The notes under the pieces were generated by a model. The model was not told where the DNA came from, did no database searches, and saw only the letters and a program-made list of their open reading frames with translations. A program made the translations under genes and the position numbers. Source: Candidatus Babelota bacterium (GTDB lineage: Bacteria > Babelota > Babeliae > Babelales > Babelaceae). From it: 64,000 nt of DNA. Within the stretch, counting starts at the first letter, position 1; each line of letters starts with the position of its first letter. Where the stretch lies: assembly GCA_023379005.1 (NCBI GenBank), contig JAMCTG010000004.1, positions 62,001 through 126,000 of the forward strand, read 5' to 3'. Below, piece after piece: positions 26,112-34,328 of the stretch.

Positions 26112-26300
26112 TCAACCCATCGGAGGGAATTCATCATCGTGACAACCCATTGGAGGAAAATCATCTGATCTTATACCCATTGGGGGAAAATCGTCTTGGC
26201 CAGTTATATCAATGGAAAAAGTATTAGAAAATGCGAATAAAGCCATCCCAACTAACAGGGCATTTGCTAAGTTTCGTATTCTTAGTTTATGATTATACAT
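26112..26300 (-). CDS. Small secreted peptide with triple DDFPPMG repeat
   Basis: 62 residues: a basic N-terminus (MYNHKLRIR), a hydrophobic core (NALLVGMALFAFSNTFS) and a mature part made of three tandem units, DDFPPMGIR, SDDFPPMGCH and DDEFPPMG. The units are conserved in protein while the DNA varies (third-position differences), which argues for selection on the peptide. No known family. Possible host-directed peptide, adhesion or ligand motif; function is unknown. Confidence 0.65.
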   Translation of the reverse strand: MYNHKLRIRNLANALLVGMALFAFSNTFSIDITGQDDFPPMGIRSDDFPPMGCHDDEFPPMG

Positions 26301-26370
26301 ATATGCTCCTACAAATTTTTAAAATCAATAGTAAAATTATAATGACTTCAAACTTAAATATCAATCAATT

Positions 26371-29103
26371 ATGATTGAAAATATAATTAACTTCATAAAT
26401 TATACCCTTGGCAACCCAAAATTTTTGCTATTTGCAGAGACTAGTTCTTTTTGCATTAAAGCATATCTTTTTGGAGCCTTGTTATTTTATAACTTTAAAG
26501 TTGCAAATAGAACAAGACTTATCCGTCTATTGTTATTAATTCTCGCTGGCGCAATATTCACAAATATAGCCTGGATCGTACAATTATTACGATCCATGTT
26601 TTTTCCACAAATTGAATTTAAAGTTTTTCTTTTCTTATTAAGAATTGCTTGGATTTTCTCAATTGTACAATATCAATCCTTATCTTTGTTTGTAGAAAAT
26701 TTGACTGAAAAAGATTTAAAAATTAAAGGTATAAATCTTATTACTTTAATAATAAATACATCATTAATAATTTATTTATTTGGTACAAGTATTATATTTT
26801 TCGATATTAATTCTAATGCTGAAAGATCCCCATTAGAAATGTCTGTAATTCAAGGTATACATTTATATCTGATTTTTATTCTTTCACTCGCTGTATACAA
26901 ATCTTTTAGAAAAATTAGATCCGATTCATTTCCTACAATTTTAAAACATCAATTAAAAGTTTTCTTATATTTCTTATTAATGCCTTATATAATAATGGAT
27001 CTATTGCAATATTTTCCATCCCATCATTTTTCATTAACGTCAGTTTATATCCCAATTAGTAACTATGCGGCTGTAAGTATATCAACAATATTGCTGACAT
27101 TAGGTATCTACTTTTGTACTAAAAAAATTATTGGTTTGAGATTTTTAAATTTGCACGATCACGTCCAAACACCTCATACATTCGATTTTATTAATGATTT
27201 TACTGATGTCATCGAAGAACTTGCTCGGGTTACAAATATCAAAGAACTTGCGCATATAACTCAATCATTTTTTAAATCTGCATTTTCGATTCCTACAAGC
27301 AGAACAAGATTATATATAAGGCAGGCAGGCCAACTGCAGGAAGAAACAGATTTTAATGATACTTTAAATACATCATTGATTGTAGAAAATTTCATTATTT
27401 TAAATGATTCGCAAAATTCATCTATTATGACATTATTGCGTCAGAACAAAATATTAATCAGAGATGAAATTGAATTTAATAATTTTTATGAGGAACAAAT
27501 ATCTCAAACTGTTATTTTAGAATTTTTAAACTCAATTAATGCAGATATCTTCTTACCTATCATTGAAAAAGCCAGCATTACTGCTTATGTAATAATTGAA
27601 AAAGATTCTCGTCCAGAAAAATTATTTAATAGCGTTGAACGTGATGAAATGCTAGTCTTTGCCAGTTATTTAAGTAATTTAATAAATTTATTAAAACATA
27701 GAGACCTTGAAAGATTAATTCAACAAGAAAAAGAATTAAAAGAAGAATTATATAGCAAACATCAAGAAATTAACCAATATAAAGAAAGTATTAGATCATT
27801 TTTTAAAAATAATAAAGATAAAAAAATTGGAATTGTTTTTTATAAAAGCAATAAGTTTGTTCTTGCAAACCAAGCTGCCAAAGAATTGATTGATGTTAAT
27901 CCTAACACACAAGAAGGTCATAGCATTTCGCAGACGCTGAAAAAATTAGTGAAACAAATTCAAGAATATAAAACTTCTCAATCTATATTTTTGAAAAACT
28001 CTGAAGGACAAAGAATTATATTTTCAGGTGTTCCAAGTTTAGATACAAATTCAATAATAATTTTAGTTTATTATCCTGAACTTTCAGACATTATGAAATC
28101 TCAATTTGATGTTCTAAAAGACCCTTCTCAATGGGATTATTTATTGTATCTAGAAACAACGGAGACCGGAAAATTAATTAATTCATTAATTCCAAGTTCT
28201 AGCGAGCAACTTTTAAATTTTAAAATAGAATTGTTAAAAATTTCATTAAGTAAAAAAGCAACTTTACTTTCTATGCCAACTGAAGATTTATTACCTACAG
28301 TAGAATTATTACATCACATTAGCTTACGACAAACATTGCATGTTTTAAAACTTAATGCTCCTGAAAAAAATCATGAAGTTTCACTTAAATTATTTGGAAT
28401 CAATCCATTACTTTCAAACATTGAAGGTTCTGAAGGTCTACTTTCCAAATTAAATAATGTCGGGACAATTTATATTGAAAATATTAATTTTTTAAGTTTA
28501 GAAACTCAACATCATCTTGCAGAATTTATTACATATGGTTATTACCATCCATTAAAAAGTGAACATAAAATATTTGGTAATGTAAGAATAATTTGTTCAA
28601 CATCTAAAAATCTTGCCGTCTTGGTACAAGAAGGAAGATTTATTGCCAAACTTTTTAATGAACTTTCAAAAACATCTTTGAGTTTCCCTTCATTGCTTAC
28701 ATTATCAAAAGAAGAAATTACACAGCTTGCAGATGGTTTTACCGAACAGGCAATAAAAACTGAAAGTTATAAAAATTTCTATGAATTAAATGATAAAGAA
28801 AAAGATAAATTAAATTCTCAACGCGCTGTAAGTTTGCAAGAATTTAAAAATATGGTTCATCAAATGCTTATTGCAAAATCTACAAAAAATAAAATTTATG
28901 ATGAAACTGAATTCGATCCTGCATATAACGTAACTAATCCAGAATTAGTAAATGCTGTAAGATTAGGCAAAAAAGCATTAAAAGATCCAAAAATTCTGTC
29001 TATGTTGTGGGATAAGTTTAAAAATCAAAACAAAATTGCTACACTCTTGAATGTAAATCGATCTTCTGTTAATAGAAGATTAAAGGAGTATAATATCTCA
29101 TAA
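26371..29103 (+). CDS. Membrane sensor with degenerate NtrC-like ATPase and Fis-type HTH
   Basis: 910 residues. About seven membrane segments occupy residues 1-255. A GAF-like region (about 275-450), a coiled coil (about 450-480) and a PAS-like region (about 490-600) follow. The next part has the order of a sigma-54 activator domain but with lost motifs: the Walker A is unrecognisable, Walker B reads GTIYIENINFLS instead of GTLFLDE, and GAFTGA is missing (LFGINPLLSNIEGSEGLL). The C-terminus NKIATLLNVNRSSVNRRLKE is a Fis-type helix-turn-helix. It probably senses a signal in the membrane and binds DNA without ATP hydrolysis. It precedes xer and mrdA on the same strand. Confidence 0.75.
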   Translation: MIENIINFINYTLGNPKFLLFAETSSFCIKAYLFGALLFYNFKVANRTRLIRLLLLILAGAIFTNIAWIVQLLRSMFFPQIEFKVFLFLLRIAWIFSIVQYQSLSLFVENLTEKDLKIKGINLITLIINTSLIIYLFGTSIIFFDINSNAERSPLEMSVIQGIHLYLIFILSLAVYKSFRKIRSDSFPTILKHQLKVFLYFLLMPYIIMDLLQYFPSHHFSLTSVYIPISNYAAVSISTILLTLGIYFCTKKIIGLRFLNLHDHVQTPHTFDFINDFTDVIEELARVTNIKELAHITQSFFKSAFSIPTSRTRLYIRQAGQLQEETDFNDTLNTSLIVENFIILNDSQNSSIMTLLRQNKILIRDEIEFNNFYEEQISQTVILEFLNSINADIFLPIIEKASITAYVIIEKDSRPEKLFNSVERDEMLVFASYLSNLINLLKHRDLERLIQQEKELKEELYSKHQEINQYKESIRSFFKNNKDKKIGIVFYKSNKFVLANQAAKELIDVNPNTQEGHSISQTLKKLVKQIQEYKTSQSIFLKNSEGQRIIFSGVPSLDTNSIIILVYYPELSDIMKSQFDVLKDPSQWDYLLYLETTETGKLINSLIPSSSEQLLNFKIELLKISLSKKATLLSMPTEDLLPTVELLHHISLRQTLHVLKLNAPEKNHEVSLKLFGINPLLSNIEGSEGLLSKLNNVGTIYIENINFLSLETQHHLAEFITYGYYHPLKSEHKIFGNVRIICSTSKNLAVLVQEGRFIAKLFNELSKTSLSFPSLLTLSKEEITQLADGFTEQAIKTESYKNFYELNDKEKDKLNSQRAVSLQEFKNMVHQMLIAKSTKNKIYDETEFDPAYNVTNPELVNAVRLGKKALKDPKILSMLWDKFKNQNKIATLLNVNRSSVNRRLKEYNIS

Positions 29104-29123
29104 CAAATCAGGAGTCCTTGGCA

Positions 29124-30002
29124 ATGGATATGATTATTAATGAATTCGAAGAGAAAAAAAGGCAATTTCTAAATTACATAGAAACAGAAAAAAATTTAGC
29201 ACTTAATACATGCAGAGCTTACAAAATTGATTTAGAACAATTTTCACAATTTTGGAATACAGCTCAAGAAAGAAGGCAAAGAGATTTAACATTTCAAGAA
29301 GCAGTTGTCGCTTATAACGTTTCAATATCAAGCAAAAAAATCGATAAAAGATCTGTAGCAAGAAAATTATCTGCTTTAAGTTCTTTAGTTAAATTTTTGA
29401 AAAAAAATGGAATAGAATTTGATGTAAAATTTGAAAGACCTTCAATAGAAAAAAAGGCGCTTCATTTTTTAAAAGACGAAGATATAACATTTTTGGTTGA
29501 ACAATTACCTACAGAAAAACTTCTCACTCATAGACCAGCTCGAGATAGAGCAATTTTAGAATTATTATATTCAACAGGCATTCGCTGTTCAGAAGTGGTT
29601 GAAATTAAAATTCAAGATATAGATTGGAACGCAAGAACCATATTAATTCAAAGCAAAAGAAAAAAATCTAGAGTTGTTGAATTTGGAATAAGAGCATCAT
29701 TTCAATTACGAGAATATATAAAAAATGAACGCATAAAAGATCAAGATGGAATTGATGAAGGATATTTATTTTTAAATAATAGATGCCAGAAGTTGACGAC
29801 CAGATCAATTCAGCGCATTTGTGAAATGTTTGAGAAATTTTTGGAACAAGGCAAAATGATTACTCCTCATATTTTAAGACATTCTTTTGCAATTAATATG
29901 TTGTCGCAAGGAATGGATATTAAAAGAGTAGAAGAATTACTTGGCTTAAAAACTTTGGCAATCACAAAGCAATATGATTTAAAACCTCAAGAAACAATAT
30001 GA
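29124..30002 (+). CDS. Tyrosine recombinase of the XerC/XerD type
   Basis: Resolves chromosome dimers at dif or acts on other sites. An N-terminal SAM-like core-binding domain (residues 5-95) is followed by the catalytic domain with Arg-I in LLYSTGIRCSEVVEIK, the beta-turn Lys in KSKRKKSRVV, HILRHSFAINML (His-II/Arg-II) and the nucleophile Tyr in AITKQYDL. The position normally LGH in Xer proteins reads LGL, so the third His is a Leu. The ATG at 29124 is 9 nt after AGGAG. An upstream TTG at 29118 is less well placed. It is followed directly by mrdA. Confidence 0.9.
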   Translation: MDMIINEFEEKKRQFLNYIETEKNLALNTCRAYKIDLEQFSQFWNTAQERRQRDLTFQEAVVAYNVSISSKKIDKRSVARKLSALSSLVKFLKKNGIEFDVKFERPSIEKKALHFLKDEDITFLVEQLPTEKLLTHRPARDRAILELLYSTGIRCSEVVEIKIQDIDWNARTILIQSKRKKSRVVEFGIRASFQLREYIKNERIKDQDGIDEGYLFLNNRCQKLTTRSIQRICEMFEKFLEQGKMITPHILRHSFAINMLSQGMDIKRVEELLGLKTLAITKQYDLKPQETI

Positions 30003-30003
30003 A

Positions 30004-31713
30004 ATGGAAATTCCATCAAAACATATTAGTTCTCGTTTAAAAATATTCATTGTAGCCATATTATTACTTTTTTTTGCGATTTCATTTCGGCTATTTCATT
30101 TGCAAGTTTATAGAACTGTGCATATGTTTTCATTGGCACAAAAAAATTTTTTGCGCTATGAAAAAATTTCATCACCCAGAGGAAATATTGTCGATTGCAA
30201 CCAAAGACTGTTGGCTACAAACCGTCCTATTAATTGTGTAAGTTGGCAAGGCTCAGGAAAAAAAAATATTACACCAGACAATTTAAATAGAATTGAAAAA
30301 TTGTCACAAATTCTCAATCTTAACGATGCTGAAAAAGAAGCTCTTTTATTAGCAGAAAAGTATGGAAAGAGATATTTGATAAAAAATGATGTCAACTTAC
30401 AAGAGCTCGCAAAAATTGTCGAAATTTTTAATGATTGTGAAAATATAATAATTACAAAAAATTTTCGCAGATACTATCCTTACGGGTGTCTTGCAAGCCA
30501 CATTTTAGGTTATTTAGGTTGCATGGATTTTGAGCTTGAAGGAAAAATGGGTCTTGAAAAAATGTGCGAGGAGCAACTTAAAGGTGAGCCTGGCCAACTT
30601 GTCAAAACTATAAATTCTGTGGGAAAAAATTTAGAAGAAAAGGAAGTAAAACAACCTCTTGCAGGATTCGATATAGAAACTACAATTAATCTAGATTTTC
30701 AAATAATTGCCGAGAGTGTTTTTTCCGAAGACCATGATGGAGCACTTATTTTAATGGATCCACAAACTGGAGCCATAGAAGCGCTTATTTCACGTCCTAC
30801 TTTTGATCCTTCTATTTTTTTACAATCAATTGAACAAAATCAGTGGTCAGAATTACAAGCAAAAAAAGCATTGTTAAATAGAGCATTTAATGCCTCTTAT
30901 CCACCAGCTTCTATTTTTAAGTTAATCGCAATTTCTTCAGTCCTGGAACAAAAACTATTTAATTTAGAAAAAACTTGGTACTGCTCTGGCAAAGTACATT
31001 TTTGTGGGCGACCATATCACTGCTCTAACCGCCTTGGACATGGAATTTTAACATTTAAAGAAGCTGTCGCGCAATCTTGTAATATTCCATTTTTTGAAAT
31101 GGCTAAAAATGTTAACATAGATACTTTAGCTCATTATGCTCACAAGTTCGGCCTTGGAGAAAAAACCGGAACAATTTTTCCTGAAAATACAGGTCTAATT
31201 CCAACAAAATCTTGGAAACGACTTGCAAAAGGTGAACCATGGTGGCCGGGAGAAACACTTTCTGGAATAATTGGACAAAGCTATTTACTCGTTACACCAA
31301 TTCAAATTGCATGCATGATATCATCTATTGGTCAAGGTTACCGCGTAACGCCAAGAATTTTAAAAAATGAGCCAATAACATTAGCACCATTAGAAATTTC
31401 TCAGAGCACTAGGAATTATTTAAAAAAGTTTATGAGAGAAGTAGTAAAAATTGGAACAGCAAAAAAGTTAAATAAATTTAAAGACATAAAAATTTACGCC
31501 AAAACAGGGACTGCTCAAACAAGTGATTTATCTAAAAGAGGATGGGGACAACAGTTTTTGGAACATGCTTGGTTTGTTTCTTACTTTAAATATAAAAACC
31601 ACAAACCACTTACGTTGATTATGATAATTGAAAATGTCGGTGGTTCTGTAGTGGCAACTTCTGTTGCTAAAAAATTCATTGCTCAATATATGCAGTTAAT
31701 GGATAGAGAATAA
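30004..31713 (+). CDS. mrdA: Penicillin-binding protein 2 (peptidoglycan transpeptidase)
   Basis: Elongation-specific transpeptidase that cross-links lateral cell-wall peptidoglycan. One N-terminal membrane helix (about residues 13-33), a dimerisation/pedestal domain starting SPRGNIVDCNQRLLA, then SXXK as SIFK (near residue 302), SCN in AQSCNIPFFEMA and KTG in YAKTGTAQTSD. 569 residues is usual for PBP2. rodA is not adjacent. Its 3' end (last 63 bp) exists again at 33164-33226 exactly and at 34201-34298 in diverged form, so this locus has been an insertion site. Confidence 0.95.
   Translation: MEIPSKHISSRLKIFIVAILLLFFAISFRLFHLQVYRTVHMFSLAQKNFLRYEKISSPRGNIVDCNQRLLATNRPINCVSWQGSGKKNITPDNLNRIEKLSQILNLNDAEKEALLLAEKYGKRYLIKNDVNLQELAKIVEIFNDCENIIITKNFRRYYPYGCLASHILGYLGCMDFELEGKMGLEKMCEEQLKGEPGQLVKTINSVGKNLEEKEVKQPLAGFDIETTINLDFQIIAESVFSEDHDGALILMDPQTGAIEALISRPTFDPSIFLQSIEQNQWSELQAKKALLNRAFNASYPPASIFKLIAISSVLEQKLFNLEKTWYCSGKVHFCGRPYHCSNRLGHGILTFKEAVAQSCNIPFFEMAKNVNIDTLAHYAHKFGLGEKTGTIFPENTGLIPTKSWKRLAKGEPWWPGETLSGIIGQSYLLVTPIQIACMISSIGQGYRVTPRILKNEPITLAPLEISQSTRNYLKKFMREVVKIGTAKKLNKFKDIKIYAKTGTAQTSDLSKRGWGQQFLEHAWFVSYFKYKNHKPLTLIMIIENVGGSVVATSVAKKFIAQYMQLMDRE
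31651..31713 (+). repeat. mrdA 3'-end repeat, copy 1 (in gene)
   Basis: The last 63 bases of mrdA, GTGGCAACTTCTGTTGC to GGATAGAGAATAA. It is the parent copy of two downstream duplicates and the reference for the island boundaries. Confidence 0.9.
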
Positions 31714-31726
31714 CCCTATACCTCTT

Positions 31727-32398
31727 TTATTTCTTTAAATAACCAAGTTTTATAAATTCAGCCAGAATTGCCGGTTTATTAGCTGCAAGGTCAACAGGTG
31801 TTTCCCCTCTGTTGTTTCTTAATCTAGCTAATTCAGGTTGTATTGATAAAATATATCCAACCATTTTTTTATCGCCGGTTGAAACTGCTTTATGAAGAGG
31901 ATTATTGCCATTTGCATCGGCAACATAAATAAATGAAACTTCTTGTGCTAATTTTTTGATTGCATCATAATCAGAATTTTCTATTGCCTTAAAAATTTCT
32001 GGGGTCTTTTGCTGAATTAGCTCTTTATCATGTCGGTGTCTCCATAACAACGTCAAAATATTTATATTCCCAACTTCTCTTGCAAGATCATATGCAGATA
32101 AATCATCAATATTTTTTATATCTGGATTGGCTCCTTTTTTAAGTAAAAGATCAACTATTGGTATAAAAACCCCACCATGGGCGATTCTCGCTGCCCTGAA
32201 AATAACATAATGTAATAATGTTTGATGATTTTTTTGATCTTGCGTGTTAACATCAAATCCTTGATCTAAAATTTGTTTTATTTGTTTAACATCTACTCGA
32301 TCTACAAGGAGGTATAGCCTATTTAAATCTTCTTGTGTAGAAATTACACTTTGTACAATTGATAATAAACTGATAACTAAAATTTTCTTTAAATTCAT
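31727..32398 (-). CDS. Secreted ankyrin-repeat protein (223 aa)
   Basis: Signal peptide (LKKILVISLLSIVQSVIS) then ankyrin repeats: DVKQIKQILDQGFDVNTQ, HQTLLHYVIFRAARIAHG, IVDLLLKKGANPDIKN, GNNPLHKAVSTGDKKMVGYIL and GETPVDLAANKPAI. It converges on mrdA, with stops only 13 bp apart, and lies in the island bounded by mrdA 3'-end copies. Likely host-facing; target unknown. Confidence 0.88.
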   Translation of the reverse strand: MNLKKILVISLLSIVQSVISTQEDLNRLYLLVDRVDVKQIKQILDQGFDVNTQDQKNHQTLLHYVIFRAARIAHGGVFIPIVDLLLKKGANPDIKNIDDLSAYDLAREVGNINILTLLWRHRHDKELIQQKTPEIFKAIENSDYDAIKKLAQEVSFIYVADANGNNPLHKAVSTGDKKMVGYILSIQPELARLRNNRGETPVDLAANKPAILAEFIKLGYLKK

Positions 32399-32561
32399 TA
32401 TTTTCTCCTATTTAACATATCTCGCCTTAGATATGCCTTTTTTTATAACTGTAACAGTGTTGGTGATGAAAAATCAATAGTTTAATGCGTTTTTTTTGCA
32501 AAATTGATTCTAATAGTAATTTATAGATTAGAGATTGGAATTAAACTAAAGGCATTAGAGA

Positions 32562-32834
32562 TTACTTCTTTAAATCGCGATAAAAATTTTCATGAGATCC
32601 CAATGAAAGCAAAATCAATTGCTGTTCTTTTTTTTGAAACTCATAAGCCAATAATGTTAGCTGCTTAACCATGTTGAATTTATATACCTGAATTCCATTC
32701 AAATCCCCTTTTTTTAAATCGCCAATATTAGGGTTAGTAACGACTGCCATTATCGCTTGATCTAAATCTTTTTTTTGGTTGACATGCAGCTTTTTAATTT
32801 GTTTAGTAAAAGTTGGAGTTTTTAGAATTATCAT
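32562..32834 (-). CDS. RelE/ParE-superfamily toxin
   Basis: 90 residues. KGDLNGIQVYKFNMVKQLTLLAYEF and LLSLGSHENFYRDLKK match ParE-like toxins of the RelE fold paired with ParD-like antitoxins. The family includes mRNA interferases and gyrase poisons; the sequence does not tell which. It follows its antitoxin by 2 bp. No catalytic residue set is decisive. Confidence 0.85.
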   Translation of the reverse strand: MIILKTPTFTKQIKKLHVNQKKDLDQAIMAVVTNPNIGDLKKGDLNGIQVYKFNMVKQLTLLAYEFQKKEQQLILLSLGSHENFYRDLKK

Positions 32835-32836
32835 TA

Positions 32837-33058
32837 TTAATTCTCATCAAATTCATATTTCTCAAGCTTGTCAGCAAGAGCCTCTTGCTGAGCTATTAGA
32901 ATATTCTTGATGAATTCATATGTAAGATCCGGATTTTCTTCAGCAAGTCTCCCTATTTTTGCCCAATGTTCTATTTGTCCTGCGAGTGATCGATTTAATG
33001 CCTTAGATATAATTTTTGCTTCAGATATGATGTCTTTTGATAATTTAACGGTTGCCAT
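32837..33058 (-). CDS. ParD-like antitoxin
   Basis: 73 residues. MATVKLSKDIISEAKIISKAL and NRSLAGQIEHWAKIGRLAEENPDLTY match the ParD-like antitoxin family that occurs with such toxins. The N-terminal part is a ribbon-helix-helix-like DNA-binding fold and the C-terminal acidic helix would bind the toxin. The gene precedes the toxin, the usual order, and a palindrome over its promoter fits autoregulation. Confidence 0.85.
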   Translation of the reverse strand: MATVKLSKDIISEAKIISKALNRSLAGQIEHWAKIGRLAEENPDLTYEFIKNILIAQQEALADKLEKYEFDEN

Positions 33059-33097
33059 GATATAATGCCTTCAATTTTTAAATTTCTAACACCGCCA

Positions 33098-33126
33098 ACA
33101 ATACTGCATTTTGAGTCAAAATGCAA
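33098..33126 (-). promoter_or_regulatory. Toxin-antitoxin promoter with overlapping operator
   Basis: Minus-strand TTGCAT (33121-33126) and TATTGT (33098-33103) are 17 bp apart. A 19-bp palindrome, GCATTTTGAGTCAAAATGC (33106-33124), sits between and over these boxes, as expected of an antitoxin operator. It is 40 bp upstream of the antitoxin start. Confidence 0.55.
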
Positions 33127-33163
33127 CCAAATACATCAAACAAAGTCAAATTAGATTGTACTT

Positions 33164-33226
33164 GTGGCAACTTCTGTTGCTAAAAAATTCATTGCTCAAT
33201 ATATGCAGTTAATGGATAGAGAATAA
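33164..33226 (+). pseudogene. mrdA 3'-end copy 2 (exact, 63 bp)
   Basis: Identical over 63 bp to 31651-31713, ending at the same TAA. It has no upstream part, so it cannot be expressed as a gene. It lies between the toxin-antitoxin promoter and the next ankyrin gene, whose stop codon starts on the very next base. Confidence 0.92.
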
Positions 33227-34066
33227 TTATCGTATTGTTTTTTGTTGCTGTTTTATTTTTTCTTCTTTAAGCAGATCAAGAATTTCTTTACAAATAGATG
33301 CGCGACGCTCAGTAGAATTAGCGATTGAATCTTCTACCAATGAAAGAGCAGTATCGTTTTTGTTATTCTTAATGTTAATATCAGCACCACTTGTTATTAA
33401 TAATTTAACTATATTTATAAAACAGCCTTCGCTGGCTAGCATGAGAGCAGTATTTCCATCTTTATTTTTTGCATTAATATTAACACCCTTATCTACTAAT
33501 AATTTTATGGCTTCATCCCGATCACTTGGTGGCGCAAAAATTGCGAACATAAGGGCTGTATATCCATCTAGATCTTTTGCTTGAATATCTGCCCCAACCT
33601 GTATTAAGAATTTCAATATGTCTACATTTCCGTACTGGCTTGCCATGAGAAGAGAAGTTAATCCTTGATCATCTCTTGCTTCAAGATCTGCTCCTGCTCT
33701 AAAAAGCAATTTTGCTATAATTAAAACTGGGGTAGCTTTTCCACTAAAAAGGTGTGGTGCCTTTATGAAATATTCATTTAAAGTTTTCTTATCATAATTA
33801 TCCGCCAATAGCTTTGATAATTTATTATCAATATTAATTTCAATTTTATTAATAATATCTGATTTATATTTCTTTCGTATTCCTGAAATTAATAACTCTC
33901 TTGTTTCCAATATATTGTCTAAGTTATCGCGAAAACTTATATTTTTATTAATGGTTACTAAGTTTAATATTTTTGAAATAGTTTCATCGGTTAAGCTGCC
34001 CATACATTTAACATTGCTTGTAGATATAACAGAAAATATAATTACGGCAAAAATTATTTTTTTCAC
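33227..34066 (-). CDS. Secreted ankyrin-repeat protein (279 aa)
   Basis: Signal peptide (MKKIIFAVIIFSVISTSNVKC) followed by a helical part (residues 30-100) and about four ankyrin repeats: ATPVLIIAKLLFRAGADLEA, GLTSLLMASQYGNVDILKFLIQVGAD, GYTALMFAIFAPPSDRDEAI and GNTALMLASEGCFINIVKLLI. A Lys/Gln-rich tail ends it. It is bounded on one side by exact mrdA copy 2 and on the other by diverged copy 3, so it looks like an inserted cassette. Confidence 0.88.
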   Translation of the reverse strand: MKKIIFAVIIFSVISTSNVKCMGSLTDETISKILNLVTINKNISFRDNLDNILETRELLISGIRKKYKSDIINKIEINIDNKLSKLLADNYDKKTLNEYFIKAPHLFSGKATPVLIIAKLLFRAGADLEARDDQGLTSLLMASQYGNVDILKFLIQVGADIQAKDLDGYTALMFAIFAPPSDRDEAIKLLVDKGVNINAKNKDGNTALMLASEGCFINIVKLLITSGADINIKNNKNDTALSLVEDSIANSTERRASICKEILDLLKEEKIKQQQKTIR

Positions 34067-34200
34067 AATTATCCCTCATTATTTTTTTTATATCTTATTC
34101 TAATTGTAATATATGTCATATCAGAATAACAATAGTTTTATATGGAATATATAATAGGGCAATTCAGATAGAATATGTCGAAATAAAGGGGAGTGCGATG

Positions 34201-34298
34201 GCATTAATGATAATTGAAAATGTTGGTGTTCCGTAGTGGCGACTTAGGTTGCTAAAAAATTCATTGCACAGTATATGCAGTTAATGGATAGAGAGTAA
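34201..34298 (+). pseudogene. mrdA 3'-end copy 3 (diverged remnant)
   Basis: Matches the last roughly 98 bases of mrdA (LMIIENVG is still readable from 34201) with about ten substitutions and a one-base deletion near 34229 that breaks the frame. It ends GAGAGTAA, in place of GAGAATAA. Longer and older than copy 2. A terminator follows at 34300-34328, likely the original mrdA terminator. Confidence 0.85.
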
Positions 34299-34299
34299 A

Positions 34300-34328
34300 A
34301 AAAGCCACAATATAATATTGTGGCTTTT
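34300..34328. terminator. Terminator after mrdA remnant and M48-like gene
   Basis: A 13-bp stem, AAAAGCCACAATA with TATTGTGGCTTTT, and a 3-nt loop. T-rich ends on both strands make it bidirectional. It overlaps the stop codon of the M48-like gene. Confidence 0.8.

Noticed and set aside
31614-34298. Insertion-sequence explanation for the mrdA repeats
   Set aside because: No transposase or terminal inverted repeats bound the segments, and the repeated part is the coding end of mrdA, which fits gene-end integration or recombination better.
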